Below are positions 1-4,991 of a stretch of DNA of 7,361 nt, in pieces. Below the pieces are notes generated by a model. It did no database searches. It had not been told where the DNA came from and saw nothing but the letters and a program-made list of their open reading frames with translations. Location: NCBI GenBank assembly GCA_002317225.1, contig DCIW01000092.1:1-7361 (forward strand). Reading direction: 5' to 3'. Both the position numbers and the translations under genes were made by a program. The stretch's first letter is position 1. Every line of letters starts with the position of its first letter. This DNA comes from Prevotellaceae bacterium UBA1716. GTDB taxonomy: Bacteria > Bacteroidota > Bacteroidia > Bacteroidales > Bacteroidaceae.

Positions 1-219
1 TCGGGCGATGTCTTAACTGCAAGTGTAGAGGCTACGAAGGCTATCGAAGAAGAACCTCAGAATTATGAGGCATATATCATCAGAGGTCAGATAAGTATGG
101 CGTTTGGAGATAAGAAAGGCGCTTCTGATGATTTGAAAAAGGCTGTGGAACTCAATCCAGAACTTCTAAACCAAATGAATGGTGAGTTTAAGAGTAAGGA
201 GAATGGACATTGCCATTAG
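1..219 (+). CDS. TPR-repeat protein, C-terminal fragment
   Basis: This is the last 72 codons of a gene that begins before the window; it stays open from base 1 in frame 1 and ends at TAG 217-219. Residues 22-54 of the fragment form one well-kept tetratricopeptide repeat: Gly at repeat position 8, Ala at 20, Ala at 27 and Pro at 32, ending AVELNPE. The residues before it (ATKAIEEEP) look like the second helix of a preceding repeat, so the full protein probably has several. It closes with a short polar tail ending NGHCH. TPR domains are protein-interaction scaffolds; nothing here shows the partner or cell location. The gene runs convergently towards tyrA, with a large inverted repeat between them. 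The family call is confident; the function is unknown. Confidence 0.8.
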   Translation, partial: SGDVLTASVEATKAIEEEPQNYEAYIIRGQISMAFGDKKGASDDLKKAVELNPELLNQMNGEFKSKENGHCH

Positions 220-271
220 TTGAGTTTTGTACGAAACGTGAAGAAGGATGAATGAAGAAAGAAAAAGGATA

Positions 272-383
272 AGTGAAGAGTGAAGAACGAAGAGTGAAGA
301 ATTTCCTACCGGACTTGTAATCTCACCAGAGGTTCAACTACAGCGGTAGCAAATTCTTCACTCTTCGTTCTTCACTCTTCACT
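272..383. repeat. 40-bp inverted repeat between convergent genes, possible two-way terminator
   Basis: Arm 272-311 and arm 344-383 are reverse complements over 40 bases with one mismatch (the C at 350). The loop is 32 bases (312-343) and can itself form a small 6-pair stem (AATCTC/GAGGTT with one wobble). The arms are built from 7-base units (AGTGAAG on the left, TTCACTC on the right) ending in CTACCG/CGGTAG. The element fills most of the 183-base gap between the TPR gene and tyrA, so transcripts from both sides would carry the same long hairpin. It could be a bidirectional terminator, an RNA 3'-end stabiliser or a MITE-like insertion. No target-site duplication is evident. The repeat is seen directly; the role is inferred. 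Confidence 0.85.
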
Positions 384-405
384 CTTCACTCTTCGTCCTT
401 CACTA
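357..405. repeat. Seven-unit heptanucleotide array (TTCACTC)
   Basis: Seven consecutive 7-base units occur with no phase slip: TTCACTC, TTCGTTC, TTCACTC, TTCACTC, TTCACTC, TTCGTCC, TTCACTA. The left arm of the inverted repeat carries four matching units in reverse complement (272-299), and more degenerate ones extend upstream to about 238. The last unit (399-405) contains, on the minus strand, the TAG stop codon of tyrA at 403-405. The array therefore abuts and partly forms the 3' end of that gene. Confidence 0.85.
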
Positions 406-1176
406 TTTTATATTCTGTCTAATCTTAGTCAAGAACTTCTGCATTCGTTCTTCGTCCTTAGTGTCAATGATTTCGATGATTTCTTTCATCTCATCACGAA
501 TCTGCGAGACTTGATCCTTAGTGTAAGGGTTGAAAAGGATTTCGCGGAGAAGAGTGTCGTCTTCACCAAGAACGCCTTTTGCAATCTTCATGTGGCGCTT
601 GAAGGTGGTACCAGGAGCATCCTGATGCTTCATCACGGCAGCGAAAGCAAAAGTAGAGATGAATGGAATACTCAATGAGTAAGCCACGGTCTTATCATGC
701 TCCTCAAAAGAATATTCGCAGATGTTGAGTTCAAGACGAGAGTACAACTCCTTGAAGAAGCAACGAGCCATAAAGTCACCCTCGTTAATGATGATGGCAT
801 TCTCCGAAGCAAGTTTGCCAAGGTTAGCGAATGTAGGACCAAACATAGGGTGGGTACTAACATAACGCATACCAGTAGACTCATAGAACTCCTTGAAGCC
901 AGTCTTTACAGATGAGATGTCCGAGAGAATACAAGTCTCTGGGAGATAAGGAATGACTTCCTCAAACACCTTGAGAGTGTACTTCAAACTAACTGCGTTG
1001 ATAACGAGTTCTGGTTTGAATTCCTTAATCTCTTCAAGAGTAGTGAAACGCTGGGTGTTGTACATGAAGCGAAGACGCTTTGGGTCAATCTCATATACAG
1101 CAACTTCGTGGTCGAAACTTAGCAGGTCGGTGAAGAATGAACCCATCTTACCGGCACCTAATATTAATATCTTCAT
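403..1176 (-). CDS. tyrA: Prephenate (or arogenate) dehydrogenase, TyrA type
   Basis: This NAD(P)-dependent enzyme oxidatively decarboxylates prephenate to 4-hydroxyphenylpyruvate (or arogenate to tyrosine), the committed step of tyrosine synthesis in the cytoplasm. The 257-residue protein opens with a Rossmann nucleotide-binding motif, GAGKMGS at 7-13, with acidic residues at the end of the second strand (Glu29, Asp31). The family signatures follow: SDISSVK around 85-91 and STHPMFGP at 107-114, where His109 matches the catalytic histidine. A conserved His160-Asp161 pair and Arg194 (FKRHMKIA) fit the helical dimerisation domain. There is no C-terminal ACT domain, so feedback on the enzyme itself is not obvious. 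It is the last cistron of the operon. Its ATG lies 2 bases after the GC-rich element and no separate promoter was seen. Prephenate versus arogenate preference cannot be read from the sequence. Confidence 0.92.
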   Translation of the reverse strand: MKILILGAGKMGSFFTDLLSFDHEVAVYEIDPKRLRFMYNTQRFTTLEEIKEFKPELVINAVSLKYTLKVFEEVIPYLPETCILSDISSVKTGFKEFYESTGMRYVSTHPMFGPTFANLGKLASENAIIINEGDFMARCFFKELYSRLELNICEYSFEEHDKTVAYSLSIPFISTFAFAAVMKHQDAPGTTFKRHMKIAKGVLGEDDTLLREILFNPYTKDQVSQIRDEMKEIIEIIDTKDEERMQKFLTKIRQNIK

Positions 1177-1178
1177 AA

Positions 1179-1338
1179 AGCCCCCCGACCCCCCTTATCG
1201 CGTCAGCGCTTTCGAGCTTGACGAGAAAGAACGGGGCGGCCATCCGGTTTGGGGGAGGATGGCATTAATGTGTTGTGCCCCCAAGACAATCCATCCTTTA
1301 CAATCCGGATGGCTGCCCCCTTGGGGGGATAGGGGGCT
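1179..1338. repeat. GC-rich palindromic element, copy 1 (full, with an extra hairpin)
   Basis: This is one of three related intercistronic elements. Its ends are imperfect inverted repeats of about 38 bases: AGCCCCCCGACCCCCC on one side, and a right end whose reverse complement begins AGCCCCCTATCCCCCC. Both arms lead to GGCCATCCGG or GCAGCCATCCGG. The middle holds GGGGGAGGATGG and CCCCCAAG...CCATCC. On the minus strand the element starts 1 base after the DAHP synthase stop codon and ends 2 bases before the tyrA ATG. Compared with the other copies, about 38 bases (1195-1232) interrupt the left arm. Copy 3 shares the core and right arm almost base for base. It is probably a MITE/REP-like dispersed repeat; mobility is inferred. 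Confidence 0.85.
1201..1223. other. Extra hairpin inserted in palindromic element copy 1
   Basis: CGTCA (1201-1205) pairs with TGACG (1219-1223), and GCT (1208-1210) pairs with AGC (1215-1217) around a TTCG loop, with a small asymmetric bulge between the stems. It lies inside the 38-base segment that copies 2 and 3 lack. It is small, and its role is unknown. Confidence 0.55.
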
Positions 1339-1339
1339 A

Positions 1340-2404
1340 TTACTTATTAATCACTTCCATCTGCTGGTTGACACTCTCCTCGTGAATATGCTCGAAGATT
1401 CCCTTGATACATTCTGGGTCGATACCGAGGATAGACCCCTGAGCACCACGCTTGTCGAGAATTTCGCTATAACGAGTAGTCTGAACGATAGTCATACCAT
1501 GCTCCTTCTTGTACTGACCGATTTCGCGACTGATACGCATACGCTTTGCAAGAATGTCGATGAGGTCGTTGTCAATCTCATCAATCTGCTTACGGAGTTG
1601 AGAGAGTGGTTCGGTAGTCTGACCTTGTTCACGGATTACAAGGAGAGAGAGGATGTAGTCAAGAATATCTGGAGTAACCTGCTGGCTTGCATCACTCCAA
1701 GCCTTGTCAGGAGTGCAGTGGCTCTCCACGATAAGACCATCCATACCAAGGTCCATTGCCTGCTGGCAGAGTGGGGCGATAAGGTCACGCTTACCACCAA
1801 TGTGGCTTGGGTCGTTCACGATTGGAAGGTCTGGATAACGACGGTGAAGTTCGATAGGAATCTGCCACATAGGGAGATTACGGTAAATCTTCTTGTCGTA
1901 TGAAGAGAAACCACGATGGATAGCACCAAGCTTCTTTACACCAGCACGGTTGATACGCTCGAGAGCACCAATCCAGAGTTCGAGGTCTGGGTTGACAGGG
2001 TTCTTAACAAGAACAGGAACATCAACACCCTGAAGCGAATCTGCAAGTGACTGCATTGCGAAAGGATTAGCACTTGTACGAGCACCAACCCAAAGGATGT
2101 CAATACCATACTTGAGAGCGAGTTCAACATGCTCAGGAGTGGCAACCTCAGTAGCAGTAAGCATACCTGTAGCCTGCTTAACCTGTTGCATCCAAGGGAG
2201 TGCCATTTCACCATTACCTTCGAAGCCTCCTGGTTTTGTACGAGGTTTCCAAATACCTGCACGGAACATGTGGCAACCTTTTGCTGCCAACTGTTGTGCT
2301 GTAGTCATCACTTGCTCTTCTGTTTCGGCTGAGCATGGGCCTGCAATTACGAAAGGACGTGGGTTGTCACTTGGTAAACCGAGAGGTTGAAGTTCTAATT
2401 CCAT
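1340..2404 (-). CDS. Bifunctional DAHP synthase (type I-beta) / chorismate mutase (AroQ)
   Basis: The N-terminal domain condenses phosphoenolpyruvate with erythrose 4-phosphate, the first shikimate-pathway step. The C-terminal domain rearranges chorismate to prephenate, so one polypeptide controls both entry and the Phe/Tyr branch. In the 354 residues, DAHP synthase signatures are AGPCSAE (metal ligand Cys24), KPRT at 53-56 (sugar phosphate site), DPSH (His201), IVES (Glu227) and Asp238. From about 266 an all-helical AroQ domain carries Arg271, Arg288, Lys299 and Arg311, spaced like Arg11, Arg28, Lys39 and Arg51 of the E. coli enzyme, with Gln347/348 near the end. There is no N-terminal ferredoxin-like regulatory domain. 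In characterised fusions of this architecture, such as that of Prevotella nigrescens, the mutase domain gives allosteric inhibition by prephenate; the same is inferred here. It is the third cistron, 4 bases downstream of element copy 2. Confidence 0.95.
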   Translation of the reverse strand: MELELQPLGLPSDNPRPFVIAGPCSAETEEQVMTTAQQLAAKGCHMFRAGIWKPRTKPGGFEGNGEMALPWMQQVKQATGMLTATEVATPEHVELALKYGIDILWVGARTSANPFAMQSLADSLQGVDVPVLVKNPVNPDLELWIGALERINRAGVKKLGAIHRGFSSYDKKIYRNLPMWQIPIELHRRYPDLPIVNDPSHIGGKRDLIAPLCQQAMDLGMDGLIVESHCTPDKAWSDASQQVTPDILDYILSLLVIREQGQTTEPLSQLRKQIDEIDNDLIDILAKRMRISREIGQYKKEHGMTIVQTTRYSEILDKRGAQGSILGIDPECIKGIFEHIHEESVNQQMEVINK

Positions 2405-2408
2405 ATAA

Positions 2409-2457
2409 AGCCCCCCGACCCCCCAAGGGGGCGGCCATCCGGTTGGGGGGAGGGATG
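2409..2457. repeat. GC-rich palindromic element, copy 2 (left half only)
   Basis: This copy matches the left arm of copies 1 and 3 (AGCCCCCCGACCCCCC, AAGGGGGCGGCCATCCGG) and stops just after GGGGGGAGGGATGA; the core and right arm are missing. On the minus strand it ends 4 bases before the DAHP synthase ATG at 2404. The other side of the junction (2458-2491) is an AT-rich stretch reaching the aminotransferase stop. CCCCC/GGGGG runs within the arm can still form a hairpin. It is either a truncated copy or a solo arm. Confidence 0.8.
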
Positions 2458-2491
2458 ACTCGTATGTTAGTTTTTGTTTTGTTACTTTATT

Positions 2492-3697
2492 CTATTTGTT
2501 GAATACGGCTTTGATGCGTTCGAGGGCGATTTGCATTTTCTCGTCCTTTGCACAAAGTGAGATGCGGAGATAACGCTTGCCGTTAGTACCGAAGATGAAG
2601 CCTGGAGTGATGAATACTCTTGCTTCGTGGAGAACCTTCTCTGTAAGGTCTTCAACATCAGCATACTCTTCAGGGATGCGTCCCCAGAGGAACATACCTT
2701 GCTGAGTTGGGTCGAACTTACAACCGAGAGTAGTCATGATTTCTTCTGCAATCTTGCGACGAGTTGCGTAAGTCTCAATATTTGCCTGAGTGTGCCAAGC
2801 CTCTGTGTTGTCGTAAGCCTGAGCAGCAGCAAGTTGGAGTGGACGGAAAGTACCTGAGTCGATATTTGACTTAATCTTAAGAATCCACTGAACGAATGTG
2901 CTGTTCGTTGCAAGCATACCAACACGCCATCCAGGCATATTGTGCGACTTACTCATTGAGTTGAACTCAATACAGCATTCTTTTGCTCCCGGAACTTGAA
3001 GGATAGAGAGGTGCTCATCCTTATTTAATATAAAGGAGTATGGGTTGTCGTTCACAACTACGATGTTGTGCTTCTTAGCGAATGCCACAATCTTCTCGTA
3101 AAGTTCGCGAGTAGCACGACCACCAGTAGGCATGTTTGGATAATTAGTCCACATCAAGCGGTATTTACCATTTGACGATTTACCATTTACCATTTCTTTG
3201 TCCTCAGCCATCAACTTCTCGAGTTGGTCAAAATCTGGTTGCCAACCATTATCCTCCTTCAAGTCATAGTTTACAATCTGTTGACCGAGAATCTTGCTAA
3301 GACTTGTATAAGTTGGATAACCTGGGTTTGGTACAAGTACCTTATCACCAGGGTTGCAGAGAGCGAGAGTAACGTGAAGTATACCTTCCTTCGAACCGAT
3401 AAGAGGCTGAATTTCAGATGCTGGGTCAAGTTCTACATCATACCAACGCTTGTAGAAACTTGCCATTGCCTTGCGAAGTTCAGGAATACCAACTGTAGGT
3501 TGATAACCATGAGCATCAGCCTTCTTCGCATTCTCGCAGAGCACTTCGATAGTCTCTGGTGAAGGTGGCATGTCTGGACTGCCGATTGCAAGTGATATGA
3601 TGTCTTTGCCCTGAGCATTGAGTTGGGCAACTTCCTTCAATTTTCTTGAAAAGTAATATTCGCTAACGAGCGAAAGTCTGTCTGCTGGTTGTATCAT
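2492..3697 (-). CDS. PLP-dependent class I aminotransferase (aromatic or prephenate substrate likely)
   Basis: This is a fold-type I aminotransferase of 401 residues. The probable PLP lysine is Lys250 in NSMSKSHNMPGWRVG. Other cofactor or substrate contacts are Asn188 in NYPNMPTGG, Asp217 and Tyr220 in NDNPYSF, and Arg378 in RYLRISL. The start is set at 3697 (MIQPADRL). An ORF extension to 3772 exists, but those 25 codons are translated palindromic element. It belongs to the broad aspartate / LL-diaminopimelate aminotransferase-like group. Its place in a Phe/Tyr operon suggests it transaminates phenylpyruvate and 4-hydroxyphenylpyruvate, or prephenate; specificity is an inference. Residues 168-179, between a helix and the strand leading to NYPNMPTGG, are encoded by a repeat and read like an inserted loop. 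It is the second cistron, starting 2 bases from element copy 3. Confidence 0.88.
   Translation of the reverse strand: MIQPADRLSLVSEYYFSRKLKEVAQLNAQGKDIISLAIGSPDMPPSPETIEVLCENAKKADAHGYQPTVGIPELRKAMASFYKRWYDVELDPASEIQPLIGSKEGILHVTLALCNPGDKVLVPNPGYPTYTSLSKILGQQIVNYDLKEDNGWQPDFDQLEKLMAEDKEMVNGKSSNGKYRLMWTNYPNMPTGGRATRELYEKIVAFAKKHNIVVVNDNPYSFILNKDEHLSILQVPGAKECCIEFNSMSKSHNMPGWRVGMLATNSTFVQWILKIKSNIDSGTFRPLQLAAAQAYDNTEAWHTQANIETYATRRKIAEEIMTTLGCKFDPTQQGMFLWGRIPEEYADVEDLTEKVLHEARVFITPGFIFGTNGKRYLRISLCAKDEKMQIALERIKAVFNK
3163..3195 (-). repeat. Heptamer-type repeat (AATGGTA) inside the aminotransferase gene
   Basis: Read on the coding (minus) strand, the units are AATGGTA, AATGGTA, AATCGTC and then a one-base-shifted AATGGTA followed by AAT. 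They encode residues of about 168-179, EMVNGKSSNGKY, with NGK occurring twice. The reading frame is kept. The composition is low-complexity and unlike the flanking conserved sequence. It resembles the other period-7 repeats of this window in unit length and style, but here it is coding. Confidence 0.7.
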
Positions 3698-3699
3698 AT

Positions 3700-3821
3700 A
3701 GGCCCCCGACCCCCGAAGGGGGCGGCCATCCGGTCTGGGGGAGGATGGCATTAGTGTATTACCCCCAAGCAATCCATCCTTAACAATCCGGATGGCTGCC
3801 CCCTTGGGGGGATAGGGGGCT
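3700..3821. repeat. GC-rich palindromic element, copy 3 (full, 122 bp)
   Basis: This is the cleanest full copy. The left arm is about 3700-3735 (CCCCCGACCCCCGAAGGGGG, then CGGCCATCCGG). The right arm is 3784-3821, whose reverse complement begins AGCCCCCTATCCCCCCAAGG and runs on to GCAGCCATCCGGATTG. The core (3737-3779) contains GGGGG-AGGATGG-CCCCC-CCATCCT in interleaved order. On the minus strand the element begins 1 base after the pheA stop codon and ends 2 bases before the aminotransferase ATG, so it is essentially the whole intergenic region. In mRNA it would form a strong hairpin between two cistrons. It contains no coding potential of its own. Confidence 0.87.
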
Positions 3822-3822
3822 T

Positions 3823-4662
3823 CTATAATGTAGATCTGCCTTGTTTGTATTCTCCTAAGATCTTAAGTTGCTTTGTTAATGGTCTCACTGCATCAATTGA
3901 TTGGCGATAACGAGTGTAGTCATCATACATCACATCAATGTAGAACATATATTCCCATTCGCGACCGATGATAGGGAGAGACTGAATCTTTGTGAGATTG
4001 ATCTTGTAGAAAGAGAAGATGCTCAATACTTGTGAGAGCGAACCCTCGTTGTGAGGAAGAGTGAAAGCCAAACTAGCCTTGTTAGATTTGCTTGGAGTGC
4101 AGAGTTCTTCTGCCTGCCAAGGATCGCTGAGTACAAGGAAACGGGTGAAGTTGTGCTTGTTTGTCTCGATTTCCTCCTCAAGCACCTTCATGCCATAGAG
4201 TGGGGCAGCAAACTTCGAACAAATAGCGGCATGTCCTTTGAGCGCACCTTCGCTTATAGCCTTTGCCGAACCCGCAGTATCGTCAGTTTCCACCACCTTG
4301 AAGTTCTTGTGTCGGCTGAGGAAGTCGCGGCACTGCATGAGTGCTACAGGGTGAGAGTTGACTTCTGTGATGCTATCCCAATCGTCTTCAGGCAGACACA
4401 TGATTGAGTGGCTGATGCGGAGTTTGTGTTCACCTACAACCTGCATACCGCTATCGCGAAGCAGTTCGTAGTTGTGTAGGAGTGAACCAGCGATGGTATT
4501 CTCAATTGCGACAAGAGCCACGACATTTGAATCCTTTTTCATCTCTGCAAACACATCCTCGAATGTCTCGCAACAGATGAGTTCGATGTCTTCGTCCTCA
4601 AAATATCGGTGGCTTGCCACATCGTGGAACGACCCGATTTGTCCTTGTATTGCTATCTTCAT
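3823..4662 (-). CDS. pheA: Prephenate dehydratase with C-terminal ACT domain
   Basis: This enzyme decarboxylates and dehydrates prephenate to phenylpyruvate, the committed step to phenylalanine, in the cytoplasm. The 279-residue protein is the monofunctional type with no fused chorismate mutase; that activity sits on the DAHP synthase two genes downstream. The two-lobed catalytic part spans about 1-180 and includes IENTIAGS (53-60) and the TRF motif at 173-175 (NFTRFLVL). An ACT domain follows at about 197-272: EGSLSQVL (206-213) replaces the usual GALA-type motif and KIQSLPI (225-231) replaces the ESRP-type motif. Both usually help bind Phe for feedback inhibition, so that regulation is likely but its details may differ. 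It is the first cistron of the operon. The ATG at 4662 has no good Shine-Dalgarno and follows the candidate attenuator hairpin by 11 bases. Confidence 0.95.
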   Translation of the reverse strand: MKIAIQGQIGSFHDVASHRYFEDEDIELICCETFEDVFAEMKKDSNVVALVAIENTIAGSLLHNYELLRDSGMQVVGEHKLRISHSIMCLPEDDWDSITEVNSHPVALMQCRDFLSRHKNFKVVETDDTAGSAKAISEGALKGHAAICSKFAAPLYGMKVLEEEIETNKHNFTRFLVLSDPWQAEELCTPSKSNKASLAFTLPHNEGSLSQVLSIFSFYKINLTKIQSLPIIGREWEYMFYIDVMYDDYTRYRQSIDAVRPLTKQLKILGEYKQGRSTL

Positions 4663-4673
4663 ATATAAAATGA

Positions 4674-4697
4674 AATCCCACTCGTATGAGCGGGATT
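4674..4697 (-). terminator. Candidate attenuator hairpin B:C before pheA
   Basis: On the minus strand, AATCCCGCTC (B, 4688-4697) pairs with GAGTGGGATT (C, 4674-4683) over 10 base pairs including one G-U, closing a 4-base loop (ATAC). The RNA after the stem, TCATTTTATAT, is only moderately U-rich, so it may be a weak intrinsic terminator. Because the stem ends 11 bases before the pheA ATG, it might instead block translation initiation. The hairpin is seen directly. Which mechanism applies is open. Confidence 0.7.
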
Positions 4698-4756
4698 GTT
4701 ATATTGTTATTTAGTTGTTATGATTGCATCTTGATATTGCACATAAAATCCCGCTC
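4688..4756 (-). promoter_or_regulatory. Candidate antiterminator A:B in the pheA leader
   Basis: Segment A (GAGCGGGATT, 4747-4756) is a perfect 10-base complement of segment B (AATCCCGCTC, 4688-4697). Past a single bulged C (4698), the pairing continues for six more pairs (4741-4746 with 4699-4704, one G-U). B is the same segment used by the B:C hairpin, so the two structures exclude each other. Segment A starts one base after the stop codon of the aromatic leader peptide, so a ribosome at that stop would cover it. Confidence 0.72.
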
Positions 4757-4813
4757 TTACTGTTTGCTAAAGTAAAAGTAAAAAAAGAAATATGTGCTAA
4801 AATATGACTGCAT
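4757..4813 (-). CDS. Phe/Tyr-rich leader peptide of the pheA operon
   Basis: This 18-codon ORF encodes MQSYFSTYFFFYFYFSKQ and ends in TAA. Six residues are Phe and four are Tyr, including the run YFFFYFYF at 8-15. It begins about 20 bases after the expected transcription start, with a weak purine-rich AAAGAAG before its ATG. The likely function is not the peptide but its translation: ribosome stalling at Phe or Tyr codons when charged tRNA is scarce would leave segment A free and form the antiterminator. This matches the products of the operon it precedes (pheA, aminotransferase, chorismate mutase, tyrA). A caveat is that some Phe codons fall in an A/T-rich tract, but the four Tyr codons, the position after the promoter, and the stop codon flush with segment A argue against chance. 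Confidence 0.82.
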   Translation of the reverse strand: MQSYFSTYFFFYFYFSKQ

Positions 4814-4838
4814 ATAGTTGTCTTCTTTAATTCGACTG

Positions 4839-4869
4839 CAAAATTAGTCATTATTATTCAAACTGCAAA
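4839..4869 (-). promoter_or_regulatory. Promoter of the Phe/Tyr operon (Bacteroidetes consensus)
   Basis: On the minus strand, TTTG (4866-4869), a 19-base spacer and TAATTTTG (4839-4846) match the Bacteroidetes TTTG / TAnnTTTG consensus exactly. Transcription should start near 4833, giving an untranslated leader of about 170 bases ahead of pheA. The length and content of that leader support attenuation. Confidence 0.8.
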
Positions 4870-4959
4870 CAATTTGACACAAAAACTTACTTCAATTCAG
4901 TAAAAATGGTATAATCTCACCGCTGTGGTATGCTAAAACATAACAAAACGACATATTTC

Positions 4960-4991
4960 TTTGTCGGGGTGCTCAAAAGTCCGTACCTTTG
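4960..4991 (+). promoter_or_regulatory. Promoter of the MATE gene (Bacteroidetes consensus)
   Basis: TTTG (4960-4963), a 20-base spacer and TACCTTTG (4984-4991) match the TTTG / TAnnTTTG consensus exactly. It is divergent from the pheA promoter, with about 90 bases between the two -33 boxes. The start site should be near 4997, leaving a leader of about 270 bases before the MATE ATG. Confidence 0.8.

Noticed and set aside
312..343. tRNA-like GGTTCAA in the loop of the first inverted repeat
   Set aside because: There is no T-arm pairing around it, and no acceptor or anticodon arms.
272..405. CRISPR-like array
   Set aside because: The repeats are 7-base units without spacers and form an inverted repeat; there are no cas genes.
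953..1903. 316-codon plus-strand open frame crossing the tyrA / DAHP synthase junction
   Set aside because: It is antisense to two clearly recognised genes and runs through the palindromic element; the product has no recognisable domain and odd composition.
3698..3772. 25-codon N-terminal extension of the aminotransferase
   Set aside because: These codons are translated repeat sequence; the conserved family N-terminus begins at MIQPADRL (3697) and copies 1 and 2 show the same element placed before other start codons.
4719..4745. Eight-codon ORF (MCNIKMQS) between segments A and B
   Set aside because: It has no aromatic or other codon bias and no good start signal; it is the loop of the antiterminator, and the MQSYF... 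ORF explains the leader better.
4873..4915. E. coli-like TTGACA and TATAAT strings on the plus strand
   Set aside because: The spacing is about 30 bases, far from 17, and the Bacteroidetes consensus promoter at 4960-4991 is a much better match.
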